A program made the translations under genes and the position numbers. The notes below the pieces were generated by a model that had not been told where the DNA came from, ran no database searches, and worked only from the letters and a program-made list of their open reading frames with translations. Below, in pieces: positions 1 to 9,551 of a DNA stretch of 64,000 nt. Origin of the DNA: Melieria omissa (Eukaryota; Arthropoda; Insecta; Diptera; Ulidiidae); NCBI GenBank assembly GCA_963971225.1, contig OZ020267.1:91377648-91441647 (forward strand), written 5' to 3'. The stretch's first letter is position 1. Every line of letters begins with the position of its first letter.

Positions 1-810
1 TTTTCAGGTCACCTCTAGTTTGGGTTTTACAGGGTCTTGAAGTTACAAGCTACACCCCAATTACAAAAATTAATTTAAATGGTTGAACTTATCCTGGTCT
101 AACAATATTGGTATCAAAAGAAAGAGAATTATGTCTCCAACTCAAATCAAATAATTTTGTTGTAATTATCCTGGCGAAAGGATATAAAAATGTCCTTTTA
201 AGAATGTATGCTTAAGTATCCTGGAAGTTTTTCTACAAAAAAAATTGAAAAAAATATATTATAAAACCCTTACCATGCACCAACACATTGTGAAATTTCA
301 TGAACTAGAGGTGACCTAAAAAAACAAATTACATATTCGTAATCAGCGGCTCCGGAATTATAAGGAGCAGTTCAGAAACTGGGCGGGTTTTGTGAAGAGC
401 TGAAATTGTTTGCACTGTGAAAAATTTTGGAATAATTTAAGTTTTTGAGTTGAAATAAACTTCAACCAGTTTTTTCAGCTGAACCAATGGACTGATTAAC
501 ATGAAATTTCACAATGTGTTGGTGAATGGTAAGGGTTTTATAATATATTTTTTTCAATTTTTTTTGTAGAAAAACTTCCAGGATACTTAAGCATACATTC
601 TTAAAAGAACATTTTTATATCCTTTCGCCAGGATAATTACAACAAAATTATTTGATTTGAGTTGGAGACATAATTCTCTTTCTTTTGATACTAATATTGT
701 TAGACCAGGATAAGTTCAACCATTTAAATTAATTTTTGTAATTGGGGTGTAGCTTGTAACTTCAAGACCCTGTAAAACCCAAACTAGAGGTGACCTGAAA
801 AAAATAATTA
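1..810. repeat. Palindromic foldback element
   Basis: Bases 1-301 reappear in reverse complement at about 499-806, with arms beginning and ending in AGGTCACCTCTAGTTT. The loop at about 302-498 is not symmetric. A second internal relationship exists: 305-420 (after ACTAGAGGTGACCT) is a diverged direct copy of 788-902. Both copies contain the reverse complement of a word close to TTTTCGGAGTCGCTGA that recurs in other palindromic elements of this window. No coding capacity and no clear target duplication was found, because the left end lies at the window edge. A foldback or MITE-like element is the best description; the superfamily is unknown. Confidence 0.75.
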
Positions 811-902
811 CATATTCGGGTTCAGCGACTCCGAAAATATAAGGAACAGTTGAGAAACTCCGCGGGTTTTTTGAAAACCGCAAAATTGTTGTACTGTGTA
901 AT

Positions 903-1196
903 TAGCACAACATTGTAGCAATAGTTTTCCACTTATTATCACTTTCTTAATGCATCTTGGTTGTTTCAATATTTAACACATATATTTATTTTCATTGTAG
1001 CCATTTGTACTTTTTACAACTTCTATTTTACAAGCAGACAAAAGGAACTTATAAAATCCATTGAATTTTGGTATTTCCCGTAGTGCTACCACCTTATGTG
1101 CCTTGGCGATCGCTCAATCAATTTTTCGATGAAAACTTTGCCTGTCCACTTCTTGTTCTTGTTTGTAAAAAAGCAAGCGGAGAGCGAGCACCAAGG
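903..1196 (+). mobile_element. Fragment of repeat X
   Basis: This stretch (from ATTAGCACAACATTGTAGC to the AGCGAGCAC word) matches the interior of the complete X copy at 55017-55826, in reverse complement, and the split copy from 53973 onward. Both X termini are missing. The right edge passes into an unrelated segment (CCAAGGTAACTCCTAAGTAG), which also abuts the X fragment at 44285-44521, so both fragments may come from one older composite. No protein is encoded. Confidence 0.7.
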
Positions 1197-1366
1197 TAAC
1201 TCCTAAGTAGCGCCATTTTTGTTTGGCCGGACACCAAAGGCAGAGTTGCCGCACAAAGTGTTAGCCCATAACGATTTTCTGTTGGTTTTGGGAGTAAATT
1301 TGATGCCTAATTTTTTGACTGCTCTTTCCAATCAAGAAAAAAAGAAATGTTTGAAAGATTAAATAT

Positions 1367-1430
1367 TGTTACGAATACTAAGTCTAAGGCAGGGTTGCTT
1401 TGCACAGCGACAGACTGTCTTATCGTTACA
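1367..1430 (-). repeat. gypsy-1 3' LTR, internally deleted
   Basis: Only 64 bp remain, against 428 bp for the 5' LTR. The outer ends match (TGTTACGAATACTA and GGCAGGGTTGCTTTGCAC...TTACA), but about 360 bp of the middle are gone. A purine-rich tract, AAGTGGTGGGCAG on the minus strand, lies immediately upstream, as expected for a plus-strand priming site. Confidence 0.85.
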
Positions 1431-1441
1431 CTGCCCACCAC

Positions 1442-3190
1442 TTAGACTTGTTCGTCCCGAACAAGTGCCGAGGCTCCGCTGTGATGAGGCGCCAGACGCT
1501 CCAAATGGACTACCTTCAGCTTAGCGCCTCTATTGCTCCAACGTTGAATCCGGTATACCACGTCGTTAATCCTAGTCACGACTTCGTACGATCCTTCCCA
1601 TGACGCTTGAAGTTTCGGAGACAAACCTTTCCTCCGCTGCGGGTTGTACAGCATTACCAAATCGCCTTCTTGGAAACCTGCTGAGTTGGCCCGTGGTCGT
1701 ATCTGGCTTTCGCCTTATTGCTGACCAGTTTGGTGCGGCCCCTGGTGAATTTCCTCCTGTTCCGCCCGCTTATTGACCACGTAGTCCGTCTTAGCGCCTC
1801 CCGTTGTGCCGACTACCCCGAACTTCAAGTCAGCGGGTAACCGCAACTCTGTGCCGAACACTGCTCGGGCTGGAGTGAGTGATGTGGTGTCGTGCGGGGC
1901 TGACCTATACGCCATCAGGAACAGGGGGATATGCGTGTCCCAATCCTTTTGATTCCTGCCTACCACTTTCCGCAGGTATTCCTCCAGCGTCCGGTTAAAG
2001 CGTTCCACCATACCGTCGGACTGTGGGTGCAAAGGAGTGGTACGCGTTTTCTTTATCCCCAGCAGCCCACACACTTCCTTGAATACCGCAGACTCGAAAT
2101 TCCGGCCTTGATCTGAGTGCAACTCCAACGGAACTCCGAACCGGGCTACCCAGTTGTTTACCAGCTTCTCCGAGATCGTAGTGGCCTCCTGGTTAGGAAT
2201 AGGGTACACTTCGGGCCATTTGCTGAAGTAATCCATTACAACCAGCACATATTTGTTACCTTGAGTGCTAGTTGGGAATGGGCCGGCGACGTCCATAGCA
2301 ATCCGCTCGAAGGACGCTCCTACGTTGTACTGCTGCATGCGGCCTCGAGATTTTCTTGTCGGCCCTTTCGCGGCTGAACATCGGCAGCTCCTAATCCACT
2401 CGGCTACAGACTCCTGACATCCTACCCAGTAGAATCGTCTTTTTATTTTGGCGACGGTTTTGGTGATACCCAGGTGCCCTCCACTGGAGTCGTTATGGTA
2501 TGCCTCGATGACCTCGTTGATTCTGCATTTCGGCACTACCATTAGAGAGTTGCTGATCCGACCATCCGCGCTCTCCCATTCGCGGTACAGGCATCCTTCT
2601 GTCAGTCCCAGACTTTTCCACTGTGCCCAGTAAGCCTTAGCGATTGGGCTTTCACCGGCCACCTCCTGCCAGTCTGGACGTGCGCCTTGCTCCGTGCCTT
2701 CGACGATTTTTGCAAGATCCGCATCCTCACGCTGGTCCTTTCGTAGCCTCTCCGCAGACCACTCTTCCTCTGGCATAACGCTTACCAACCGGACGTCCAC
2801 TATCTGTTCTTTGCTTTCGGCTCGCGAGCACGGCCTGCATTCGACTTTGCACGGACGGCGTGACAAGGCATCGGCATTTCCATGGCTACTGCCCTTGCGA
2901 TCCTCTATCGTGTAGTCGTAGCTCTGCAGTCGCTCGATCCACCGCGCCAATTGTCCTTCAGGATCCTTAAAGTTCAGGAGCCATCTCAATGCCGCATGAT
3001 CTGTGCGCAGGCGAAACCTTTGTCCATACAGATATTTGTGGAAGTGTTTTACGCAGTCCAATACCGCCAGCAGTTCTCTCCGTGTCACACAGTAGTTGCG
3101 TTCCGGTTTCGATAGAACCCTACTGTAGTACGCTATCACTTGTTCCTGGCCGTCTATTATCTGTTGTACAATTCCACGCGGGGCGGGTTA
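1442..3190 (-). pseudogene. gypsy-1 RNase H (C-terminal part) and integrase
   Basis: The minus-strand frame ending at 1715 gives, in order, the RNase H part (IAYYSRVLSKPERNY and a YLYGQRFRLRTDHAAL region), the integrase zinc-binding region (HNDSSGGHLG, then IRSCRCSAAKG) and the integrase core with D (AMDVAGPF), D (HSDQGRNF) and E (DGMVERFNRTLEEYL). The integrase C-terminal part continues in another frame from 1660 to 1442 (LVMLYNPQRRKGLSPKLQ), so there is a frameshift between 1715 and 1660. The start of RNase H is cut off by an insert at about 3190-3390. The product would have been the replication and integration enzyme of the element. Confidence 0.88.
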
Positions 3191-3390
3191 AATAAAATGC
3201 GGTTGGTACCGTGTTTAGTTGGTGTTTATTTGGAGACGTCTGAATAACGAATGTACAAAAGAATACGTGAAACACTGAACGAGACAAACGGCCGATGCCG
3301 GGGAGCAGAAAATAGGGGGAAATATTCGTACAAAAGGAAAAGGAAAAGAAAGGGACTAGAGGTGGGATCGACCGATCACTAAGGACTGCA
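3190..3390. repeat. Short LTR-like insert in gypsy-1 RNase H
   Basis: About 200 bp separate the two halves of the RNase H domain, between the threonine-aspartate of the first catalytic motif and the residues before IIDGQEQVIAYYS. The insert shares scattered words with the Bel LTR of this window (GGTGTTTATTT, ACGAATG, ACAAACGGCCG.TGCCGG), so it may be a solo LTR of a related Bel/Pao family. Clean target duplications were not found, so exact edges are uncertain. Confidence 0.45.
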
Positions 3391-3391
3391 C

Positions 3392-5217
3392 TCATTTAGC
3401 CATCTGTGATAGCACAAACATCTCCCCAGGCACGGGGAAGGCCAGAATTGGAGCACTGCACAGTTTTTCCTTCAGACGTGCAAAAGCCTGTTCCTGCTCC
3501 TCGTTCCACTCGAAAGCTTGGCTCTTTTTCCTCAGTTTGTGCAAGCTGCTGGCTATGTTCGCGAATCCCGGAACAAATCGGCGGTAGTATGTGCACAGGC
3601 CCAGGAAACTGCGGAGTTCGTGTAGATTGCGTGGCCGGGGCCACTCCTTCACCGCCGTGATTTTGCCTTCATCCGTATGTACTCCGCGGGCGGAAACCGT
3701 ATGACCCAGATACTTGACCTCCTTTTGGAAGAGCGAGCACTTCTTTGGGTTAAGTTTAAGCCCGGCTTCTCGTATCAGCTCGAATACCTCCTTTAGCTTT
3801 CCCAGATGGTCGTCGAAGTTTTTACCCATCACGATTATGTCGTCGAGGTACTCCAGACACGTCCGCCAATGCAGCTCTTTTAGCACGAGTTCCATTAGCC
3901 GCTCGAATGTTACTGGTGCGTTGCAGAGTCCAAACGGCATGACGGTGAACTGCCACAAACCATCGCCAACACTGAACGCCGTTTTCTCTTTGTCGTTGTC
4001 TGCAAGCTCTACCTGCCAATAGCCGCTGCGTAAGTCGAGTGTGGAGAACCACTGCGTGCCTGACAGTGTGTCCAGGGTGTCATCAATCCGAGGTAGTGGA
4101 TAACTGTCCTTCTTGGTCACATCATTGAGCTTCCGATAGTCCACACAAAACCGGGTACCGCCATCTTTTTTCTTGACTAGCACGACCAGCGAGCACCAGG
4201 GGCCCGAAGAAGGCTCTATGACCTTGTCTTTCCGCATGTTCTCGATCAAATTTGTGACCTCCTCCCTCTTGGCCAGAGGAACTTGTCTTGGCGGTTGGCG
4301 AAACGGTTTTGCACTTCCGGTTTCGATGTTGTGCTTCACTATGGCTGTTCTTCCGCCTGCTTCTGCCGCAAATATTGACCCATAGTGCTGCAGGAGTGAC
4401 CTCGCCTTCTGTTTCTGCTTGGCCGTCAACTCGCTGCTCCACTGGTTCTCCTGCGGTATGGCGTCCATGTTAAAACCGCTCTTCTTATTACCTCCAGGCG
4501 GGCTACTCTCGCAATTGACCACTGCTACAGCTTCCTTACACTCGCCAATTACCTCATCTTTCCCGAAATATCTGGGTGCATTCAGGGGGTTCAGTATTCT
4601 GACTGGTATTCTGCCATTTTTAGGTTCCACTAATGTACGTCCGATGATGATGTTGTCGTGTCCTTGTTTCGGTGCTTCTACAACCCACAGCCGACTCGTC
4701 CCATCGTCCTCGTCCACCTTTGCCCACACAATCGCCTCAGAATTCGCTGGTATCCTCCTGTGTTGACACGATACAACCTTCCTTACCGCCACGCTTCGCT
4801 CATAGCCGGTGTGCAGCGGGAATTCAACGTTGGCATATCTCAGCACATTTTCCTTCAGGTCCAGCGTAAAACCGTGCCTAATCATGAAATCCACGCCGAT
4901 AATCACGTCGTCCATTATATCCGCGACGATGAACTCATGTTCCAGGCTGCTGGTGCCGATAGCAATCGTTTTTGTAACTTTTCCTCTCACCGGGGCGCGC
5001 TCGCCAGTCGCAGTCCGCAGCTGTTCTTCAGCAGCTTCCTTTTTATGATCGAATATGACGCTCCAGTATCCAGTGTCAACACGAACAACTTTCCATCTAT
5101 CCTTCCTTCAATTGTCAAGCTGCTGGGCTGTCGTTTCAGCTGTGAGACAAGGACGGTGGGGCGGCAGATTGTGGGGATCAGCTCACGCCCCTTTGGGCTG
5201 ACCCGTTTTAGTTTAAC
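3392..5217 (-). pseudogene. gypsy-1 protease and reverse transcriptase
   Basis: The protease active site DTGAS lies near 5060, in the frame reached by a -1 shift from gag. About 20 bases on, a 1-nt frameshift near an A run (about 5043) moves the frame to the long stretch 4990-3392. That stretch carries the end of the protease (DDVIIGVDFMI) and then the RT: a WCSLVVLVKKKDGGTRFCVDYR block, LDLRSGYWQVEL, MPFGLCNAPVTFERLM and the catalytic EYLDDIIVMG. It ends at the RNase H junction, where the insert stops it (FVLSQMAK then stop). In an intact element this is the polyprotein that processes Gag and copies the RNA. Confidence 0.9.
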
Positions 5218-6743
5218 GACTCGCCGTCTTCAGCCCTGCGCTTGTTGGCTGAGCCTCGATTGTCAGTATTCCTCGCTTCAGGTGATTGCGATCGAGAACG
5301 GGAGCGCCTCTTTCGTTGGCGGCAGTCTCGTGATATGTGGCCCCGCTTGCCACATATCCAGCAAACCACTTTAGAGGAGACCACCCGTGGCCTGTCCGGT
5401 ATCTCAGAGCTTATGGCCTGGATCGGAAAGTCGTTGTCCGCCTGAATCTGGCGTATCCTTGCAGGTGCATACCGAGTGCTCCCAATCCATGCCGCTTCAT
5501 ATGTCATCGCGCTGGTCACCGTTTCCTTAAATGTTGGCTTGGCCATCATCAACGCACTGCGCCGTGTTTCTGGATCATGAAGACCTTCAACAAACGACTC
5601 AATCTTCATCCTCTCGAGATCATCAGCACCAAGTTTTGGGTAACACAACTGTACGAGCCGCTCAATGTCTGCTGCATATGTCTGCAGCGCCTCGTTGGAT
5701 CTTTGCCTGCGGTTCTTCAGCTCACAGTAGTATAGCGCATGGTTGTGCTCGTTGCTATACTTCGCTGCTAATGCTCTCATGATGGCACCGTAATCACTTC
5801 TTAAACACTCTGGAACTGATTTGATTACCTCAGCCGCAGGACCTTTCAGCGCCAGCGCCAACCTCCGACCTTTCCTGATATCTGTCCACTGATTTTCCAA
5901 AGCAGCCAAGTCGAATTGCAATTTAAATGTATCGAACGGCGCAGCACCATCATAAGTAGGCACTTCTGTTCTGGCAGCAAAACCGTCCTGAACCGGTGGC
6001 AAACATTCTCGTGGCTGTACCTCTCGAAGCCGTTCGTCTATCTTTCTGTGCATCGAATCTTCCAGACTATCAACTCGTTTGTTCAAGGACTCATCCAGGT
6101 TGTTAACTCGTCTGTTCAGGGATTCACCCATTTCGTCAACTCGTTTGTCCCAATTGTCTATTCGCGTCTCGAGATGCTCAACTTTCACATTCAGGCTATT
6201 GGAAATTTCCTCCACCTTCTGCTCTATGCGCGCAGAATTTTCCGCCATTTCTCGATTTGCAGTCTCGACTTTTGCCGAAATTTCGAGATTCGTAGTTTCC
6301 AGCTTCGCTGACATTTCTCGATTTGCTGTCTCGACTTTTGCCGAAATTTCGAGATTCGTAGTTTCCAGCTTCGCTGCCATCTCTTGATTCGCAGTTTCCA
6401 TTTTCGCTGCCATCTGCGCCGACATTTCACGATTTTCACGATTGGAAGTCTCGAACATGCCTTTTATTGCACTCATTAGCTGGCTCATGTCTAATGCTTG
6501 TAGTGGTCCAGCCGGTGCAGCCGTACTTTGGATCGACGCAGCACCCGCAGGCGATTCCTCCACTTTGGCCGACGCCTCTTGTTCCTGCGTTCCGAACTCG
6601 TGTGCAGCCCAATCGATGCCTCGTGATTCACACGCCTCTCGCAAGCGCAGCTGTAACTCCACTTTCCCGCCAGCAGTCGGCAAATTCCAGGCAGCCAGCT
6701 CCTTCTTCAGCTGGTCCACCTTCAGCAGCTCGAGTTTAACCAT
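5208..6743 (-). CDS. gypsy-1 Gag with SAP domain, coiled coil and zinc knuckle
   Basis: An open frame of 511 codons from the ATG at 6743; the open frame extends 17 codons upstream through the primer site, but the codon at 6743 (MVKLELLKVDQL) is the first convincing start. Residues 1-37 form a SAP-type fold signature (LKVDQLKKELAAWNLPTAGGKVEL), normally a DNA- or chromatin-binding module. Residues about 120-240 are a long coiled coil with 14-residue repeats of the type AKLETTNLEISAKVETANRE. A capsid-like region follows (EVPTYDGAAPFDTFKLQF ... LERMKIESFVEGL), then a CCHC knuckle CWICGKRGHISRDC and a basic RS-rich tail. The triplication breakpoint cuts it inside the SAP domain; this copy is uninterrupted. 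Confidence 0.88.
   Translation of the reverse strand: MVKLELLKVDQLKKELAAWNLPTAGGKVELQLRLREACESRGIDWAAHEFGTQEQEASAKVEESPAGAASIQSTAAPAGPLQALDMSQLMSAIKGMFETSNRENREMSAQMAAKMETANQEMAAKLETTNLEISAKVETANREMSAKLETTNLEISAKVETANREMAENSARIEQKVEEISNSLNVKVEHLETRIDNWDKRVDEMGESLNRRVNNLDESLNKRVDSLEDSMHRKIDERLREVQPRECLPPVQDGFAARTEVPTYDGAAPFDTFKLQFDLAALENQWTDIRKGRRLALALKGPAAEVIKSVPECLRSDYGAIMRALAAKYSNEHNHALYYCELKNRRQRSNEALQTYAADIERLVQLCYPKLGADDLERMKIESFVEGLHDPETRRSALMMAKPTFKETVTSAMTYEAAWIGSTRYAPARIRQIQADNDFPIQAISSEIPDRPRVVSSKVVCWICGKRGHISRDCRQRKRRSRSRSQSPEARNTDNRGSANKRRAEDGESLN
5211..5217 (-). promoter_or_regulatory. Candidate -1 ribosomal frameshift heptamer GTTAAAC
   Basis: Read in the gag frame the minus strand is G TTA AAC followed at once by the gag stop TAA. 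This fits the X XXY YYZ slippery pattern. The protease frame (through KLKRVSPKGRELIPT to DTGAS) is exactly the -1 frame, open from this point. No downstream pseudoknot was modelled. Confidence 0.6.
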
Positions 6744-6775
6744 GTCCGTGCTATTATAATTTTCAATTTTCCACA

Positions 6776-6793
6776 ATCCCACTTCTGACACCA
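6776..6793 (-). other. gypsy-1 primer binding site (tRNA-Leu-like)
   Basis: Two bases inside the 5' LTR the minus strand reads TGGTGTCAGAAGTGGGAT, starting with TGG as needed to pair with a CCA tail. From memory it complements the 3' end of an insect leucine tRNA. Confidence 0.7.
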
Positions 6794-6795
6794 AA

Positions 6796-7223
6796 TGTTA
6801 CGAATACTACGTCTAGTGGGCTGTTACGTATCACTGGATTGTGTAATTTGAAAATAAAACACAGTCAGTTTCTTAAACGCAGACAATAAAATAAACCAAC
6901 AGTCACTTTATTATTCACAGTTTACACTTTACTGTTCGTACACTTAAGTATTTGCTTAATTACTCCGTGTGGCAACTTCACTTTTGCCTTTTATACCTGT
7001 CGGGCCATCGCGCGGACCGTTCTCGCGCATTCCAGAGTGGGCTAAAGGTTTCCATGATGATCGCAACCGTCGTTGCCAGGTTGGACTAAAAGTTATTATC
7101 GCGGCCGTCGTTGCCAAGTTGGACTAAAAGTTACTATCGCGGCTGTCATTGCCACATTGAATTATAGCACGGCGCGAAGCGGCAGGGTTGCTTTGCACAG
7201 CGACAGACTGTCTTATCGTTACA
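6796..7223 (-). repeat. gypsy-1 5' LTR (unit 1)
   Basis: 428 bp with TGT...ACA ends. On the minus strand it should supply the promoter and on the 3' side the poly(A) signal of the element. Copies in the other units are at 17240-17667 and 27684-28111; position 7118 is G here and A in the other two. Confidence 0.88.
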
Positions 7224-7227
7224 ATAT

Positions 7228-7722
7228 CTTAACGAAACTGTAAAATTATTGGAGAAATACAATAGTTATTATCACAATTGATTAAAATCTACAACATTTT
7301 TATACAAATTTCAATTTTGCTTTCGTACAAATAATGTCATGATGAAAACACAAAACATTCCGGATCAATATCAAGGTAATTTCGTTGTCGTACAAGGTAA
7401 AATGCAAACGACAAAGTTTCTTGCAGATAATTATTTTAAAATTTGTGTGTTATAGTAAGATCGTGCATCTTCAGAACCCTTAATACGTACTAAATATATG
7501 TTTTTATTCATTTTGATTGTTAATATAAACTCACAACACGATAATTGAATTAAAAGATGTTGAATGTGTTCAGAAAAACTTTTTCGTATTCATTATTAAT
7601 ATCTCTGATGCGACTGAGCTGAGTGAAATCATTTAAATTAAATCATAAAAATCACAAACATTTCCTTTCTAAATACATTTCTATATTCACCATCGATAAC
7701 AAAAATGTCAACCCTGTCTTAT
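7228..7722. other. AT-rich spacer between gypsy-1 and Bel (unit 1)
   Basis: 495 bp of AT-rich sequence with no coding signal, repeat or motif that I recognise. It is the original host DNA between the two insertions and is repeated at 17672-18166 and 28116-28610. Confidence 0.6.
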
Positions 7723-7837
7723 TGAAGAAAGAGCCTCTGAGCCGTCGGCGGTACGCTTTGAAATGAGAAGACGCGGGGTTGCGTGGTAGGTGCGCTTTAT
7801 TTAAGATATTTATTTATTTATTTGTTTATTAATTTAA

Positions 7838-8487
7838 GGGGGTCTTCCGCAGTGACGGCTTCAAAAATTCGAAATTTTTTTATTACATTTTCATAATCTC
7901 AACGTATTTACAATTCAAACTGTGAAAGTATTTTTCCAATATCTCGAAAATTCCGAAAGTTATGGGATGTCAAATTCGGCGCGCCGACCGCGTTAATCTC
8001 TGTGCGTATCTGTAATATCTCAAGTTCTACTAAGCCGATTTGCTTCAAATTTAAACTGAATATTCTACATACATGTCGCTATCGTGCTGTAGTTTTTTCT
8101 TAATCGAACATTTACTTTGAAAAAAAAAACCCTCAAATCACATATATTTTTTAAATTTGCATAACTTTTCTAAATTTCAATATTTTTACTTTTCCGTAGT
8201 TCACACGATAGCTGACGTTACACAGATTCTAAAAAAAATTGTGTTTTTTGTTTTAGACTTCCGAGACAGCTGCAATCAGGTCTACCGTTTTCCTCTGCGC
8301 TGGAAACGACTAAGTTTCAACTCGCTCTGGAAGCCGTAATTTTTGTGTATGGCAACAGTAAAAATTATTTTGTATACATGAAATATGTATAAATATGTGG
8401 CAGAAAAATTGAATATCTTTTATATTTTCTGAGAAAAAAATTCTTGAAAATCTACCAGAAAAAGGCGCGTCACTACGGAAGACCCCC
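7838..8487. mobile_element. TTAA-flanked MITE a (unit 1)
   Basis: 650 bp with terminal inverted repeats GGGGGTCTTCCG[C/T]AGTGACG, flanked on both sides by TTAA. There is no coding capacity. TTAA targeting points to piggyBac-type mobilisation, although the ends begin with GGG rather than the usual CCC. Confidence 0.82.
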
Positions 8488-8540
8488 TTAAGTCTATGAA
8501 CAGATTGTTCTTACAGACACATTACAAACTAAACTTAAAA

Positions 8541-8975
8541 CTAGAGAACATGTTTTAGATTATTTTTAAAAATATCTTTTGAAAGAAACAAGTCTAACTT
8601 GAATTTAGAAGATACAGTGTTATACACGTTTAAAGCTCTGTATAAAGGGGAGTTTAAAGCATAATTAGCTCGGCAAGTGCTTAAGTAGAATGTGCCTGCC
8701 TGTCGTAGCGCTCTTGAAGGAACATTGAAGTTAATTAATGGCAGCAAAGACGGGCAGTCAACCCTTCCCACCACGATGTCAGAAACGAACATCAGTGCCA
8801 AGGTTGTTCTTCTGTTTTCCAGAGACTTTAGGTCAATTAGCTTGCAACGTGCCTCATAGGATGGTAAAGGATCTGCAAACCTGAGAGACCTCAGAGCGAA
8901 GCGAACAAACGACTTTTGGATTCCATATGAAAGAACCATATTCTAGCCTAGAACGAACCAGACTTGTATAAAGCG
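8541..8975 (-). pseudogene. C-terminal part of jockey-like ORF2 (unit 1)
   Basis: A minus-strand frame (SFVRFALRSLRFADPLPSYE, then CKLIDLKSLENRR and a PLINFNVPSRALRQ block) typical of the tail of insect non-LTR ORF2 proteins. Just upstream, another frame gives LYTSLVRSRLEYGSFIWNP, so a short deletion with frameshift separates the two. It is cut from the RT domain by the MITE at 8982-9547. Confidence 0.75.
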
Positions 8976-8981
8976 ACTTAA

Positions 8982-9547
8982 CCCTTTGCAGCACGGTGGG
9001 AAGACGTATATCCCACCTAGAATACTACCACTTATCTTGAAAAGTTTTTAACAGATTGATACAAAAATTGGTGTCCAGGGGTTTTCGGGGTCGCTGATCA
9101 CGAATTTATTATCAGATTACCAAAATTCAAAATGGCGGATCCAATATGGCGGACCGAATTAGTGAAACTTATTCACATCTGTATGAAAATTGGTATACGG
9201 AGGTTTTCGAGGTTGCTGATCGAATTAGTTACACTTATTCATATCAATATGAAAATTGGTATACGGAGGTTTTCGGTTTTTTCACTAATTCTGTCGGCCA
9301 TATTGGATCCGCTATTTTGAATTTCGGTAATCTGATATCAAATTCGTAATCAGCAACCTCGAAAACCTCCGTATACCAATTTTCATACAGATGTGAATAA
9401 GTTTCACTAATTCGGTCCACCATATTGGATCCGCCATTTTGAATTTTGGTAATCTGATAATAAATTCGTGATCAGCGACCCCGAAAACCCCCAGGGCGAC
9501 TATTTTCATTGAAAAAAAGTTATCTGAAAAATGTATGCTTCAAAGGG
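8982..9547. mobile_element. TTAA-flanked palindromic MITE b, piggyBac-like (unit 1)
   Basis: 566 bp between TTAA copies (8978-8981 and 9548-9551) with ends CCCTTTG..GC and GC..CAAAGGG. The TTAA-CCC start is what piggyBac-type elements have. The interior is itself a palindrome of a word series containing TTTTCGGGGTCGCTGATCAC and ATGAAAATTGGTATACGG in both orientations. Short open frames inside it are products of the symmetry and not genes. Confidence 0.82.
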
Positions 9548-9551
9548 TTAA

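Larger units (their letters stand above)
1367..7223 (-). mobile_element. Ty3/gypsy LTR retrotransposon gypsy-1, degenerate
   Basis: An LTR element on the minus strand, bounded by TGTTACGAATAC and CTTATCGTTACA and flanked by a 4-bp duplication ATAT (1363-1366 and 7224-7227). In transcription order it holds the 5' LTR (6796-7223), a tRNA-Leu-like primer site, gag, protease-RT, RNase H-integrase and a shrunken 3' LTR (1367-1430). The gene order RT, RNase H, integrase and the YLDD motif place it in Ty3/gypsy; the lineage is not resolved. It is inactive: there are frameshifts in protease and integrase and a ~200-bp insert in RNase H. Its right end, from 6655, is part of the triplicated unit. Confidence 0.92.

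Noticed and set aside
4658..5374. Plus-strand open frame of 238 codons
   Set aside because: It lies antisense to gypsy-1 protease and gag, starts inside pol and has no recognisable domain.
9132..9509. Small open frames in both strands with repeated residues (KLIHICMKIGIRRFSR)
   Set aside because: They arise from the palindromic repeats of MITE b and mirror each other; no evidence of a gene.
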